From an uncultured Acetatifactor sp. (GTDB taxonomy: Bacteria; Bacillota; Clostridia; Lachnospirales; Lachnospiraceae), in contig CAJTMX010000003.1 of NCBI GenBank assembly GCA_910577235.1, forward strand, positions 20,620-84,619: a stretch of DNA of 64,000 nt. The letters run 5' to 3'. The notes below the pieces were generated by a model. It searched no databases, had not been told where the DNA came from, and saw nothing but the letters and a program-made list of their open reading frames with translations. The position numbers were made by a program, and so were the translations under genes. Within the stretch, counting starts at the first letter, position 1; every line of letters begins with the position of its first letter. Below are positions 1 through 7,197 of this stretch, piece after piece.

Positions 1-560
1 CCCAGGCTCCTGCTCTCCTGCAAACTTTCAGCCGTACCGTATTTCTGGTCTCCCAGAATAGGCATTCCTCCATGAGCCAGCTGGCAGCGTATCTGGTGAA
101 AACGTCCCGTGTCAATGCGGATATCCAGACAGGTATGATTTCCCGCTTCGGACTCTCTCCCCGTCTCTCTGACCCGGTAGCGCATTACCGCTCTCTTTGC
201 TCCCGGCGTATTCTCCGGGACTACCCTGGAATGGCTGCCCTCCTTGAACAGATAATCCGTCAGCTCTCCCTCCTCATCGGCGGGATGTCCCCAGACCAAC
301 GCGCAATATCGTTTCCGCAAGGTTCCCTCCGCCAGCTGGCGGCTCAGCGCTGCCGCCGCTCTGGGATTTCCGGCAAAGACCAGCAATCCCTCCACCGGCT
401 GGTCAAGCCGGTGTACGATCCCCACATAGCCCCCTGCCAGACGGTTCTTAAGTTCACTGACAACATCCGGCTGGCTCACACAGGACGACTGGGTCGCCAG
501 TCCGGCCGGCTTATGACAGATCAAAATATCCCGGTCCTCATAGACGATCTTCGTTCTCAT
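1..560 (-). CDS. RluA-family pseudouridine synthase (3' end cut by window)
   Basis: The protein would isomerise uridine to pseudouridine in rRNA or tRNA. Reading the minus strand from the ATG at 560 gives an open frame that runs off the window at base 1. It carries the family signature HRLDQPVEGL, a variant of HRLDRxTSGL that includes the catalytic Asp, followed by a KRYCALVWG strand and a late GRFHQIRCQLAHGG stretch typical of the catalytic domain. There is no N-terminal S4 domain, as in the short RluA-like proteins of Firmicutes. The start follows a GGGAGA site and lies 12 bp after the DegV stop, so it is the last visible gene of the kinase-regulator-degV operon. The RNA target cannot be told from sequence. 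Confidence 0.85.
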   Translation of the reverse strand, partial: MRTKIVYEDRDILICHKPAGLATQSSCVSQPDVVSELKNRLAGGYVGIVHRLDQPVEGLLVFAGNPRAAAALSRQLAEGTLRKRYCALVWGHPADEEGELTDYLFKEGSHSRVVPENTPGAKRAVMRYRVRETGRESEAGNHTCLDIRIDTGRFHQIRCQLAHGGMPILGDQKYGTAESLQESRSL

Positions 561-572
561 ATTTCTCCCGCT

Positions 573-1460
573 TTAATCCACTCTCTCATCACCCCAGAAA
601 AACAGCGCCACGGTGCCGGGGCCGGTATGACTGCCAATGGTAGTACCGATATCGTTTATCTCCACTTTGCCCTGTAGCTTGGGGAAGGCGCTCTCCACCA
701 TTTCCGCCACCGCTATCGCATCCTCCATGCAGGCGGATTGGGAGATATAGCATTTGCCGCTGTAATCCGCGCCGTCCTGCGCATGTTCCTTCATCTTCTC
801 CACCGTGGCCTGAATGACCTTGCGCTTGGTGCGGACTTTCGCCCGGTTGATCAGGCGTCCCATATAATCCACATTCAGCAGCGGGCAGATGCTCAACACG
901 CTGCCTACGATTCCCGCCGCCTTGGACACCCGGCCGCCTCTGATCAGATAGGTCAGATCGCTGGTAAAAAACCAGTGCTGCAACTTTAACTTATTATCCT
1001 CGGCCCAATGGTACAACTGCCGGACATCCATGCCGCCGTCCCGCAGATCTGCCAGTTTATCCATCAGCAGACCATAGCCCGAGGAGGCCGCGAGAGAATC
1101 CACCACATAGATCCTGCGGTCGGGATATTTTTCCTGAAGCGTGTCTTTGGCGATCAAGGCGGAATTCACCGTGCCGGAGATGCCGCTGGACAATGTCAGG
1201 TGCAGAATATCCTTACCCTCTTTCAAAAAGCCCTCGAAGTACTGCTCATATTCCTCCACATTGATCTGGGAGGTCTTGGTGTCCGCTCCCTGGGCCATGG
1301 ACTCATAAAATTCCGCCAGGGAAATCGACTTGCCCAGATCATCCATATACTGTTTTCCCGCCAGTTCAAAGTGAAAGCAGATATAATGAATATCCCTCTT
1401 CTCCAAATGCTCCTGCCGCAGATCCGCCGTGGAACTGCAGCTCAAGATATACTCTCCCAT
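573..1460 (-). CDS. DegV family fatty-acid-binding protein
   Basis: A 295-residue protein, the normal size for DegV (EDD-fold) proteins, which bind a fatty acid and in some Firmicutes act as the FakB subunit of fatty acid kinase. The N-terminal stretch with the TKTSQ motif (about residues 61-65) and the LSSGISGTVNSA motif (about 90-101) correspond to the ligand-carboxylate-binding Thr/Ser segments of the family. The start follows GGAGGACACGGGAG. It sits 18 bp after the response regulator and 12 bp before the pseudouridine synthase, so all are probably co-transcribed. The bound lipid and any kinase partner (FakA) are not visible here. Confidence 0.9.
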   Translation of the reverse strand: MGEYILSCSSTADLRQEHLEKRDIHYICFHFELAGKQYMDDLGKSISLAEFYESMAQGADTKTSQINVEEYEQYFEGFLKEGKDILHLTLSSGISGTVNSALIAKDTLQEKYPDRRIYVVDSLAASSGYGLLMDKLADLRDGGMDVRQLYHWAEDNKLKLQHWFFTSDLTYLIRGGRVSKAAGIVGSVLSICPLLNVDYMGRLINRAKVRTKRKVIQATVEKMKEHAQDGADYSGKCYISQSACMEDAIAVAEMVESAFPKLQGKVEINDIGTTIGSHTGPGTVALFFWGDERVD

Positions 1461-1478
1461 CTCCCGTGTCCTCCTGCA

Positions 1479-2171
1479 TTATACTTTGAAACGATATCCC
1501 ACGCCCCATATGGTCTCGATATACTGAGGCTTTGCCGTATCGGCTTCAACTTTCTCACGTATCTTTTTGATATGCACCGTAACCGTGGCGATATCTCCTA
1601 TGGAATCCATGTCCCAAATCTCCCGGAACAGTTCTTCCTTGGTGAAAACATGATTGGGATTCTCCGCCAGAAAAGTCAACAACTCAAATTCCTTGGTGGT
1701 AAACGTCTTCTCCACACCGTCCACATATACCCGCCGGGCGGTTTTATCAATGCGGATTCCCCTGATCTCCACGATATCGTTCTGCGCTCTCTGACTGGTT
1801 CCCACCAACCGCTCATACCGTGCCATATGGGCCTTGACCCGGGCCACCAGCTCGCTGGGGCTGAAAGGTTTGGTCATGTAGTCATCCGCGCCCAGACCCA
1901 GACCCCTGATCTTATCGATATCATCCTTCTTGGCCGAAACCATCAATATAGGAACATTCTTTTTCTCCCTTACCCGCTTACATACCTCAAAACCGTCCAT
2001 CTCCGGCAGCATCAGATCCAGGATGATCAGGTCATACTCTCCTGTCAGCGCCGCCTGCAAGCCCGAATCACCCCGGTTGCAGATATCTACCTCAAAATCG
2101 CTGAGTTCCAGATAGTCTTTTTCCAGATCTGCTATGACTTCCTCGTCCTCAATAATCAAAATTTTACTCAT
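1479..2171 (-). CDS. OmpR/PhoB-type response regulator
   Basis: A 230-residue two-domain transcription regulator. The receiver domain (about 1-115) has the acidic pocket E8/D9, phospho-acceptor D52 (LDLMLPEMDG) and conserved K101 (TKPFSP). The C-terminal winged helix (about 130-230) ends in the usual VHIKKIREKV...WGVGYRFKV pattern. It lies 27 bp after the kinase gene in the same operon, which makes that kinase the expected partner. Kinase-before-regulator order is less common than the reverse. No target site could be recognised. Confidence 0.95.
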   Translation of the reverse strand: MSKILIIEDEEVIADLEKDYLELSDFEVDICNRGDSGLQAALTGEYDLIILDLMLPEMDGFEVCKRVREKKNVPILMVSAKKDDIDKIRGLGLGADDYMTKPFSPSELVARVKAHMARYERLVGTSQRAQNDIVEIRGIRIDKTARRVYVDGVEKTFTTKEFELLTFLAENPNHVFTKEELFREIWDMDSIGDIATVTVHIKKIREKVEADTAKPQYIETIWGVGYRFKV

Positions 2172-2198
2172 TTTTTATCCTGCCTTTCCCATGATAAT

Positions 2199-3677
2199 CT
2201 ACTCATTCTGCAATTCCCTGTATTTACGTATCACAAAGTGCATACAGGTGCCTTCGCCCTCCCGGCTGGTGGCCCATATATACCCGCCGTGGTCCTCTAT
2301 GATCTTTTTCACGATGGAGAGGCCGATACCGCTGCCGCCCTGGGCGGAATTGCGGGAGGCGTCCGTGCGGTAAAACCGCTCAAATATCTTGCCCAGATCC
2401 TTCTGGGCGATTCCCTTGCCGTTGTCCTCTATCTCCACCTGGACGGAATCCTGCTCGTCAAGTATCCTGATATCAATGACCCCGTGCTGTTTATCCATAT
2501 ATTTGACGCTGTTGCTGATAATATTGTTGATAACCTTCTTCATCTGCTCCGGGTCGGCTATGACCTGCGTATCCTGATCCACCAGATTGGTATAATTGAG
2601 CTGGATATTCTTGGATTCCAGATCCAGTCCCACCTCCTCCACGCAGTCTCCGAAGTAGTCCGACACGTTGATCCGGTGGAAATTGTAGGGAATCCGGTGG
2701 TTGTCTATCCCGGAGTACATGGTCAGCTCATTGATCAGTCTGTCCATATCATTAGCCTTATTATAAATGGTCTTAATATATTTGTCCATCTTTTCCGGCG
2801 TGTCGGCCACCCCGTCCATGATGCCCTCCACATATCCTTTTATGGCAGTGATAGGAGTTTTGAGGTCATGGGATATATTGCTGACCAGCTCTTTATTTTT
2901 TTTCTCCTGCTCCGTGCTTTCCTCCGTATTCTCCTTCAGACGCAGTCTCATGTCTTCGTAATTGCGGTACAGATCGCCGATCTCGCCGCCGGATCTGGTC
3001 TGCAGGATATACTCAAAGTTGCCCTCCTTGATCTTGGTCATGGCAACGTTCAATTCATTGATGGGACAGAATACCTCCTTGTGTATCCATTGGGTCAGCA
3101 TCAAGCTGGTAAAGATCAGGATCAGCACTATGGCGATCAGCATATCGATGAGCAGCCGTCTGGAAATCAGGGAATTGATCCGCATGACCACGAACAGACT
3201 TCCCTCCGCGCCGTCCCGGAAACGGAAATCGATCTGTTTCACATATTTGTCCATCTCACTGAAATAGTATCCTGTTCCCTCCTCCAGATCCCCCTCGCCG
3301 AATCTGGGCAGCAGCGGAAAAATCTGCCTCGCGGCCTCCTCATTGCCGGCATAGTATATCTCCTGGTTTTTCCGCACCAGCAGATAGGCGGACCTGGAAT
3401 GGAGCAGCCCTCCCATCTTATCCAGATATTCTTTGTTCTCCAGCATGGATACATCCTGCTCCGCCTGCCGCGCCAGCTGACCGTACACATTGTCCGCCCG
3501 CCCGGTAAAATTGCCCACAGATTCAGATATCATGGCAAAGTCCAAATTCTGGACGGAGACTCCCGGCTGGGCGTTTATCAGATATACGCCGATCACGCAG
3601 AACGCCAGCGTTGTGAGCAGCAAAGGCAGAAAAACGATGGTGGCAAAAGTCACTTTGAGCCTCGTCTTAAATTTCAT
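2199..3677 (-). CDS. Membrane sensor histidine kinase
   Basis: A 492-residue sensor kinase. Transmembrane segments lie at about 11-33 and 176-197 and enclose a roughly 140-residue extracytoplasmic sensor. A HAMP region follows (about 198-250), then the H-box SHDLKTPITAIKGYVEGI with phospho-acceptor H270, and an ATPase domain with N-box (NNIISNSVKY), G1 (IEDNGKGI), F-box (FERFYRTD) and G2 (GGSGIGLSIV). It is first in an operon with the response regulator, DegV and the pseudouridine synthase. The stimulus is unknown. The DegV neighbour could hint at membrane-lipid sensing, but that is only an inference. Confidence 0.93.
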   Translation of the reverse strand: MKFKTRLKVTFATIVFLPLLLTTLAFCVIGVYLINAQPGVSVQNLDFAMISESVGNFTGRADNVYGQLARQAEQDVSMLENKEYLDKMGGLLHSRSAYLLVRKNQEIYYAGNEEAARQIFPLLPRFGEGDLEEGTGYYFSEMDKYVKQIDFRFRDGAEGSLFVVMRINSLISRRLLIDMLIAIVLILIFTSLMLTQWIHKEVFCPINELNVAMTKIKEGNFEYILQTRSGGEIGDLYRNYEDMRLRLKENTEESTEQEKKNKELVSNISHDLKTPITAIKGYVEGIMDGVADTPEKMDKYIKTIYNKANDMDRLINELTMYSGIDNHRIPYNFHRINVSDYFGDCVEEVGLDLESKNIQLNYTNLVDQDTQVIADPEQMKKVINNIISNSVKYMDKQHGVIDIRILDEQDSVQVEIEDNGKGIAQKDLGKIFERFYRTDASRNSAQGGSGIGLSIVKKIIEDHGGYIWATSREGEGTCMHFVIRKYRELQNE

Positions 3678-3816
3678 GGTTATACCCCTTTGCGCGCTTT
3701 TGCACGCATATCAATCAATATTTGAAGGTTTACTTTCAAACTTTCCTCCTATATAATAAAAATAGTATATCACATATCCACTCGCAACGCTCATTAAAAA
3801 AATCTAAAGTTTCCGC

Positions 3817-3844
3817 TTGACTTTTTCCGGAAATCGGATATACT
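3817..3844 (+). promoter_or_regulatory. Promoter of the PerR-like gene
   Basis: TTGACT at 3817-3822 and TATACT at 3839-3844 with a 16-bp spacer, 44 bp upstream of the perR start codon. The palindrome at 3849-3863 lies right at the predicted transcription start. Confidence 0.7.
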
Positions 3845-3848
3845 AAAA

Positions 3849-3863
3849 TAGTAACCATTACTA
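3849..3863. promoter_or_regulatory. Candidate Fur/PerR-type operator
   Basis: A perfect 6-3-6 inverted repeat, TAGTAA-cca-TTACTA, placed immediately after the -10 box of the regulator gene. Size, AT-rich arms and position resemble PerR/Fur boxes and suggest autorepression. Binding by this protein is inferred, not shown. Confidence 0.55.
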
Positions 3864-3887
3864 ATATTGATTTGGAAAGGAACTGCT

Positions 3888-4292
3888 ATGGCTCTGAAGT
3901 ATAGCAGGCAGCGGGAAATGATCAAAGAGTTCCTTCAGAAACGGAAAGATCATCCCACGGCAGATACAGTATATGAGAATGTACGGATGCAAAGCCCCAA
4001 TATCAGTCTCGGAACGGTATACCGCAATCTGTCCCTGCTGGCGGATCTTGGAGAGATCAAGCGGCTGCGGCTGGGCGACGGGACCGATCACTTTGACGCG
4101 GATGTCTCCCCTCACTATCATTTTATCTGTAATGGATGCGGCTGTGTCCGGGATTTGCAGATGGATGGCATTGAGAGTATTCTTGAAGACGCCCGGCTGC
4201 ATTTTGAGGGCCGGATAACGGGTCATATGACCTATTTTTACGGGTATTGCAGCAAATGCTGCGACTGGTGCTGTCAGGGCGGTGAGAACTGA
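3888..4292 (+). CDS. perR: Fur-family peroxide regulator (PerR-like)
   Basis: A 134-residue metal-dependent repressor. The N-terminal winged helix (about 1-75) contains the recognition region LGTVYRNLSLLADLGEI. The C-terminal metal domain has the HFDADVSPHYHFIC segment (H76, H78) and CxxC pairs C81/C84 and C121/C124 for structural zinc. The residue at the place that separates PerR (Asp) from Fur (Glu) appears to be Asp (QMDGIE, D93), favouring peroxide sensing. The ATG at 3888 has a GGAAAGG site 7 nt upstream. A TTG start at 3867 is open but would put the operator inside the leader. A rubrerythrin follows 64 bp downstream, as expected for a peroxide regulon. Confidence 0.88.
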   Translation: MALKYSRQREMIKEFLQKRKDHPTADTVYENVRMQSPNISLGTVYRNLSLLADLGEIKRLRLGDGTDHFDADVSPHYHFICNGCGCVRDLQMDGIESILEDARLHFEGRITGHMTYFYGYCSKCCDWCCQGGEN

Positions 4293-4306
4293 CGGGGGCC
4301 CTGTTG

Positions 4307-4336
4307 TTGCAACACATACGGTATCAAAAATATAAC
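4307..4336 (+). promoter_or_regulatory. Possible promoter of rubrerythrin gene
   Basis: TTGCAA at 4307-4312 and TATAAC at 4331-4336 with an 18-bp spacer, followed by AAAGGAGA just before the start codon. The rubrerythrin may also be read through from the regulator gene, since no terminator separates them. Confidence 0.4.
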
Positions 4337-4356
4337 ATATAAAGGAGAGAAAAAGT

Positions 4357-4896
4357 ATGAAGTATGTATGTCAGGTATGCGGTTATGTTCACGAGGGAGA
4401 CAATCCCCCTGAGAAATGTCCTCAGTGCGGCGTAGACTCCTCCAAGTTCACGGCCCAGAGCGAGGAGAGATCCTGGGCAGCCGAGCACGTGGTAGGCGTG
4501 GCACAGGGCGTCAGAGAGGATATCATCGAGGATCTGCGGGCTAACTTCAACGGCGAGTGTTCCGAAGTAGGTATGTATCTTGCCATGGCCAGAGTGGCCT
4601 TCCGCGAGGGTTATCCCGAGATCGGCATGTACTGGGAGAAAGCTGCTTACGAGGAGGCTGAGCATGCCGCCAAGTTTGCGGAGCTGTTGGGTGAAGTAGT
4701 AACCGATTCCACCAAGAAGAATCTGGAGATGAGAGTTGCCGCGGAGAACGGCGCTACCGCAGGCAAGACCGACCTGGCCAAGAGAGCCAAGGAGCTGGGT
4801 CTGGACGCTATCCACGACACCGTACATGAGATGGCCAGGGATGAGGCAAGACACGGAAAAGCGTTTGAAGGTCTGTTAAAGAGATACTTCGGTTAA
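4357..4896 (+). CDS. rbr: Reverse rubrerythrin (rubredoxin domain first)
   Basis: A 179-residue non-haem iron peroxidase that reduces hydrogen peroxide in the cytoplasm of anaerobes. Domain order is reversed relative to classical rubrerythrin. A rubredoxin-like knuckle comes first (C5, C8, C21, C24, in CQVCGYVHEG and CPQCGVD), then a four-helix ferritin-like diiron domain with glutamate/histidine ligands in FNGECSEVGMY, YEEAEHAAKF and MARDEARHGKAF. Proteins with this order are known from Clostridium, where PerR controls them. The upstream PerR-like gene fits that. A rho-independent terminator follows at 4935. Confidence 0.93.
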   Translation: MKYVCQVCGYVHEGDNPPEKCPQCGVDSSKFTAQSEERSWAAEHVVGVAQGVREDIIEDLRANFNGECSEVGMYLAMARVAFREGYPEIGMYWEKAAYEEAEHAAKFAELLGEVVTDSTKKNLEMRVAAENGATAGKTDLAKRAKELGLDAIHDTVHEMARDEARHGKAFEGLLKRYFG

Positions 4897-4934
4897 TCGG
4901 AAACACTGAAAAATCAACGTTTTTGAGGATTTTG

Positions 4935-4968
4935 GGGTATGCAGGAGCAATCCGGCATACCCTTTTTT
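4935..4968 (+). terminator. Rho-independent terminator after rubrerythrin
   Basis: Perfect 8-bp stem GGGTATGC/GCATACCC (4935-4942 with 4955-4962), 12-nt loop, then six T (4963-4968). Confidence 0.88.
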
Positions 4969-5085
4969 GTGCAAGCGCTTGTGTCTGAGGAGAGTGTTTT
5001 TCTTTTTGTCTCATCCCCTCTTCAATCTGCACCGCATTGATGTTTCCCCTTTCATCTATATCAGCATTTTTATAATCTAATGTAA

Positions 5086-5946
5086 TCATTCATTTTTCGA
5101 TAACCTATGCACGTACCTCAAAAAATCGCAAGCTGCTTTTCCCTCATTTTCATTATATTCCCATCCTAATTTGTTCCCGACAAACTGTGCCACATCTCCA
5201 AACAGCTCACACATACTAAAAACAGACTTCCATGCATTGTCAACATTACCGTCAAAATAGGTTGATAAAAGCATTTTCCATTCTTTCTCTGAAAGCCACT
5301 TATATAGGTATTTTGATGCTTTTCCAGTGCTTACCGACCATTCTGTTAGAATACCAGCTTTCCAATTTAACATATTGATAAGTTGTGTCCGCACATGATA
5401 ATTTGTCATATCCTGCACATAAGGAATTTCCTCCCGCCATAATCCCTTTGCTATATTATTGGTACACCACCAAAAGTTATTGCAAACTGCCAGATATTGT
5501 TCTTTTGTAGGTTTTTTAACCCAATACTGGCAATCTGTAGCCGCCGCAATTTCGGGTAAAATGTTTTCCTTATCCAACAAAATCATGCAAAGCTTATCCT
5601 CTTGGATATGATTCAGTGCGTAATTTATAGACTGTACAGTTAAGTCGATTCTGGTTCCATCTGCAAATTGCATCAGCCATCCATACGAATTCTCCTTATC
5701 ACTGGGATAATATGGATTTTCATCGGGATACTGCATATAAAGAATTTCACCGAAAATTCTGATCCATTCTTTGTCCTCTATAAAGCTTTTCGTATCTTCC
5801 ACCACATAAACAATATCATAATCTTGAAAAATATCTTTGGGTGCATTTTCATTTGTTCTCGATCCGTTCATATAAACAGCTTTAACTCTAACATCATTTT
5901 TCGCAACCTCCAAAATAAGATTGTACATTTCGTTTTCCGATCTCAT
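5086..5946 (-). CDS. ANT(6)-family aminoglycoside nucleotidyltransferase-like protein
   Basis: A 286-residue cytoplasmic enzyme of the streptomycin 6-adenylyltransferase (AadE/AadK) family, which transfers AMP from ATP to streptomycin. The nucleotidyltransferase core shows GSR (28-30), the metal-binding pair D42/D44 in FQDYDIVYVV, and the third carboxylate D101 in TRIDLTV. The C-terminal half matches the family pattern (NFWWCTNNIAKGLWR, YHVRTQLINML). The start follows a perfect GGAGGTG. The gene is clearly more AT-rich than its neighbours and stands alone, which suggests acquisition. Full length and intact motifs suggest an active enzyme, but chromosomal relatives do not always give resistance, so substrate is inferred. 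Confidence 0.88.
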   Translation of the reverse strand: MRSENEMYNLILEVAKNDVRVKAVYMNGSRTNENAPKDIFQDYDIVYVVEDTKSFIEDKEWIRIFGEILYMQYPDENPYYPSDKENSYGWLMQFADGTRIDLTVQSINYALNHIQEDKLCMILLDKENILPEIAAATDCQYWVKKPTKEQYLAVCNNFWWCTNNIAKGLWREEIPYVQDMTNYHVRTQLINMLNWKAGILTEWSVSTGKASKYLYKWLSEKEWKMLLSTYFDGNVDNAWKSVFSMCELFGDVAQFVGNKLGWEYNENEGKAACDFLRYVHRLSKNE

Positions 5947-6029
5947 GTCTACACCTCCGTTACTGTTCCCATCGCAATTTTCAGCTTGTTACGGCAGATC
6001 TGAAATTCAATTTGGCGCATTGTATTCCC

Positions 6030-6857
6030 CTATGTCAGGCACCATATCATAACAGCCTGTTGAACCGTCAACAGATTCCTCTTGAACTCATATCCTACAA
6101 AATATTCCGATTCCATTACCTCTTCAGTGACTTCTTCGCCCCGGTAGAACGGCGGACAGGGGTTCAATACGGCATTTTCATTCGCCATCTTCATAACCTC
6201 CGTTGTCACCTGGCATTCCCGGAAATCATGCAGCGCCCCGGCGGGCAGTGAGTCCGTGCACAGAATGTCTTTTCCCCTGACAGCCGTCTTTATATCATGG
6301 TATACCTCCACACCGTCCATCTCATATCCCGCGCCGCAGCATTGGGACAGAGATAATCCCAACACCTGGGACGCCTCTTTCCAGGCCAGGCCGATATTTC
6401 CGGCCCTTCCGATAAACAGGTAATTATCTCTTGTAAAATCCTCTCTTATCTTTGACAGCGTGTACATATCCGCAAGAATCTCGCAGGGATGATTGATGTC
6501 CGTCATGGCGTTAACCACCGGAACCCGGGAATATCCGGCAAACTTTTCAATCAGCTCCATGTCTCTATGCCTCAGAATGGCAATGTCCGCCCAGTTATCC
6601 AGATATCCGCAGACATCCCTCAGCTCTTCCTTTTTTTCCAGCGCATCCCCGGGAAATAATATGGTTTGTCCCCCCAACAGATATATGCCTTTTTCAAAAG
6701 TTATCCTGGTTCGGATGCTGGAGGCGGGAAAAAACAGCACGGCAGTTTTCCCTCTCAGAAAATCTTTGTATTTTCCGGCTCCGATGTCATCCGCGATACG
6801 GAATATATCGTATATCTCCCCTGCCTGCAAATCCGTTAATCTGATCAAATCTTTCAT
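6030..6857 (-). CDS. Ornithine/aspartate carbamoyltransferase-like protein, divergent active site
   Basis: A 275-residue protein of the carbamoyltransferase superfamily. The carbamoyl-phosphate loop is recognisable (SSIRTRITFEKG, about 46-57, like STRTR of OTCase), as are a 60s-type histidine region and HPCEILADMYTL (HPxQ in OTCase). The ornithine-site HCLP motif is replaced by NPCPPFYRGEEV, so Cys and Pro are kept but His is lost. It is shorter than normal OTCase (310-330). There are no arginine genes nearby. I chose the ATG at 6857, preceded by AAGGGAGA, over the ATG at 6890. The fold is well supported. The acceptor substrate is unknown and may not be ornithine. Confidence 0.8.
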   Translation of the reverse strand: MKDLIRLTDLQAGEIYDIFRIADDIGAGKYKDFLRGKTAVLFFPASSIRTRITFEKGIYLLGGQTILFPGDALEKKEELRDVCGYLDNWADIAILRHRDMELIEKFAGYSRVPVVNAMTDINHPCEILADMYTLSKIREDFTRDNYLFIGRAGNIGLAWKEASQVLGLSLSQCCGAGYEMDGVEVYHDIKTAVRGKDILCTDSLPAGALHDFRECQVTTEVMKMANENAVLNPCPPFYRGEEVTEEVMESEYFVGYEFKRNLLTVQQAVMIWCLT

Positions 6858-7011
6858 TTGAGATCTCCCTTTGTTAAATCCTCCGATCATCCGGTGGATA
6901 CATCGTAATCAATCATACCAGAAAAAAAATGTTAACGCCACCCCCGCAGCCAAAATCGGCACAATTGTAATCTATCATCGGGAACGGGTCAATCCGTTTC
7001 TACAGATCAGA

Positions 7012-7052
7012 CGGCAATTCTTGTAAAAATCAAACGTCAATCCTTGTAAAAA
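7012..7052. repeat. Two 18-bp near-identical direct repeats
   Basis: CGGCAATTCTTGTAAAAA (7012-7029) and CGTCAATCCTTGTAAAAA (7035-7052), 23 bp apart, just upstream of the -35 box of the chemoreceptor promoter. The spacing is about two helical turns, as for tandem activator sites. Confidence 0.5.
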
Positions 7053-7057
7053 GGGAC

Positions 7058-7086
7058 TTCACTTCCAACACTATCTATGCTATACT
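7058..7086 (+). promoter_or_regulatory. Promoter of chemoreceptor operon
   Basis: TTCACT (7058-7063), 17-bp spacer, TATACT (7081-7086), about 110 bp upstream of the GTG start. Confidence 0.6.
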
Positions 7087-7197
7087 ACATGGGAAAGCGT
7101 TTTCTTCCACAAAGCGGAATGGTAGCATACATTTATTGTCGGAAGGAGAGGGCTTTTCTTATATTACAAAAAGATACAAAAAAGGAGAGGAAAGAAA

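Larger units (their letters stand above)
6858..7197. other. Divergent intergenic region, no gene seen
   Basis: 340 bp between two divergent genes. It holds the chemoreceptor promoter (7058-7086), a pair of 18-bp direct repeats (7012-7052) and the long leader ending in AAAGGAGAGG (7181-7190). No credible coding frame or structured RNA was recognised. Confidence 0.6.

Noticed and set aside
1008..3725. A 905-codon plus-strand open frame opposite the kinase and regulator genes
   Set aside because: Its translation has no recognisable domain and lies antisense to two proteins with full motif sets. It is a shadow of codon bias.
4808..5089. Minus-strand frame of 93 codons starting at the ANT(6) stop
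   Set aside because: It runs through the terminator and into the rubrerythrin gene, and the sequence is low-quality. The overlap with the ANT(6) stop is chance.
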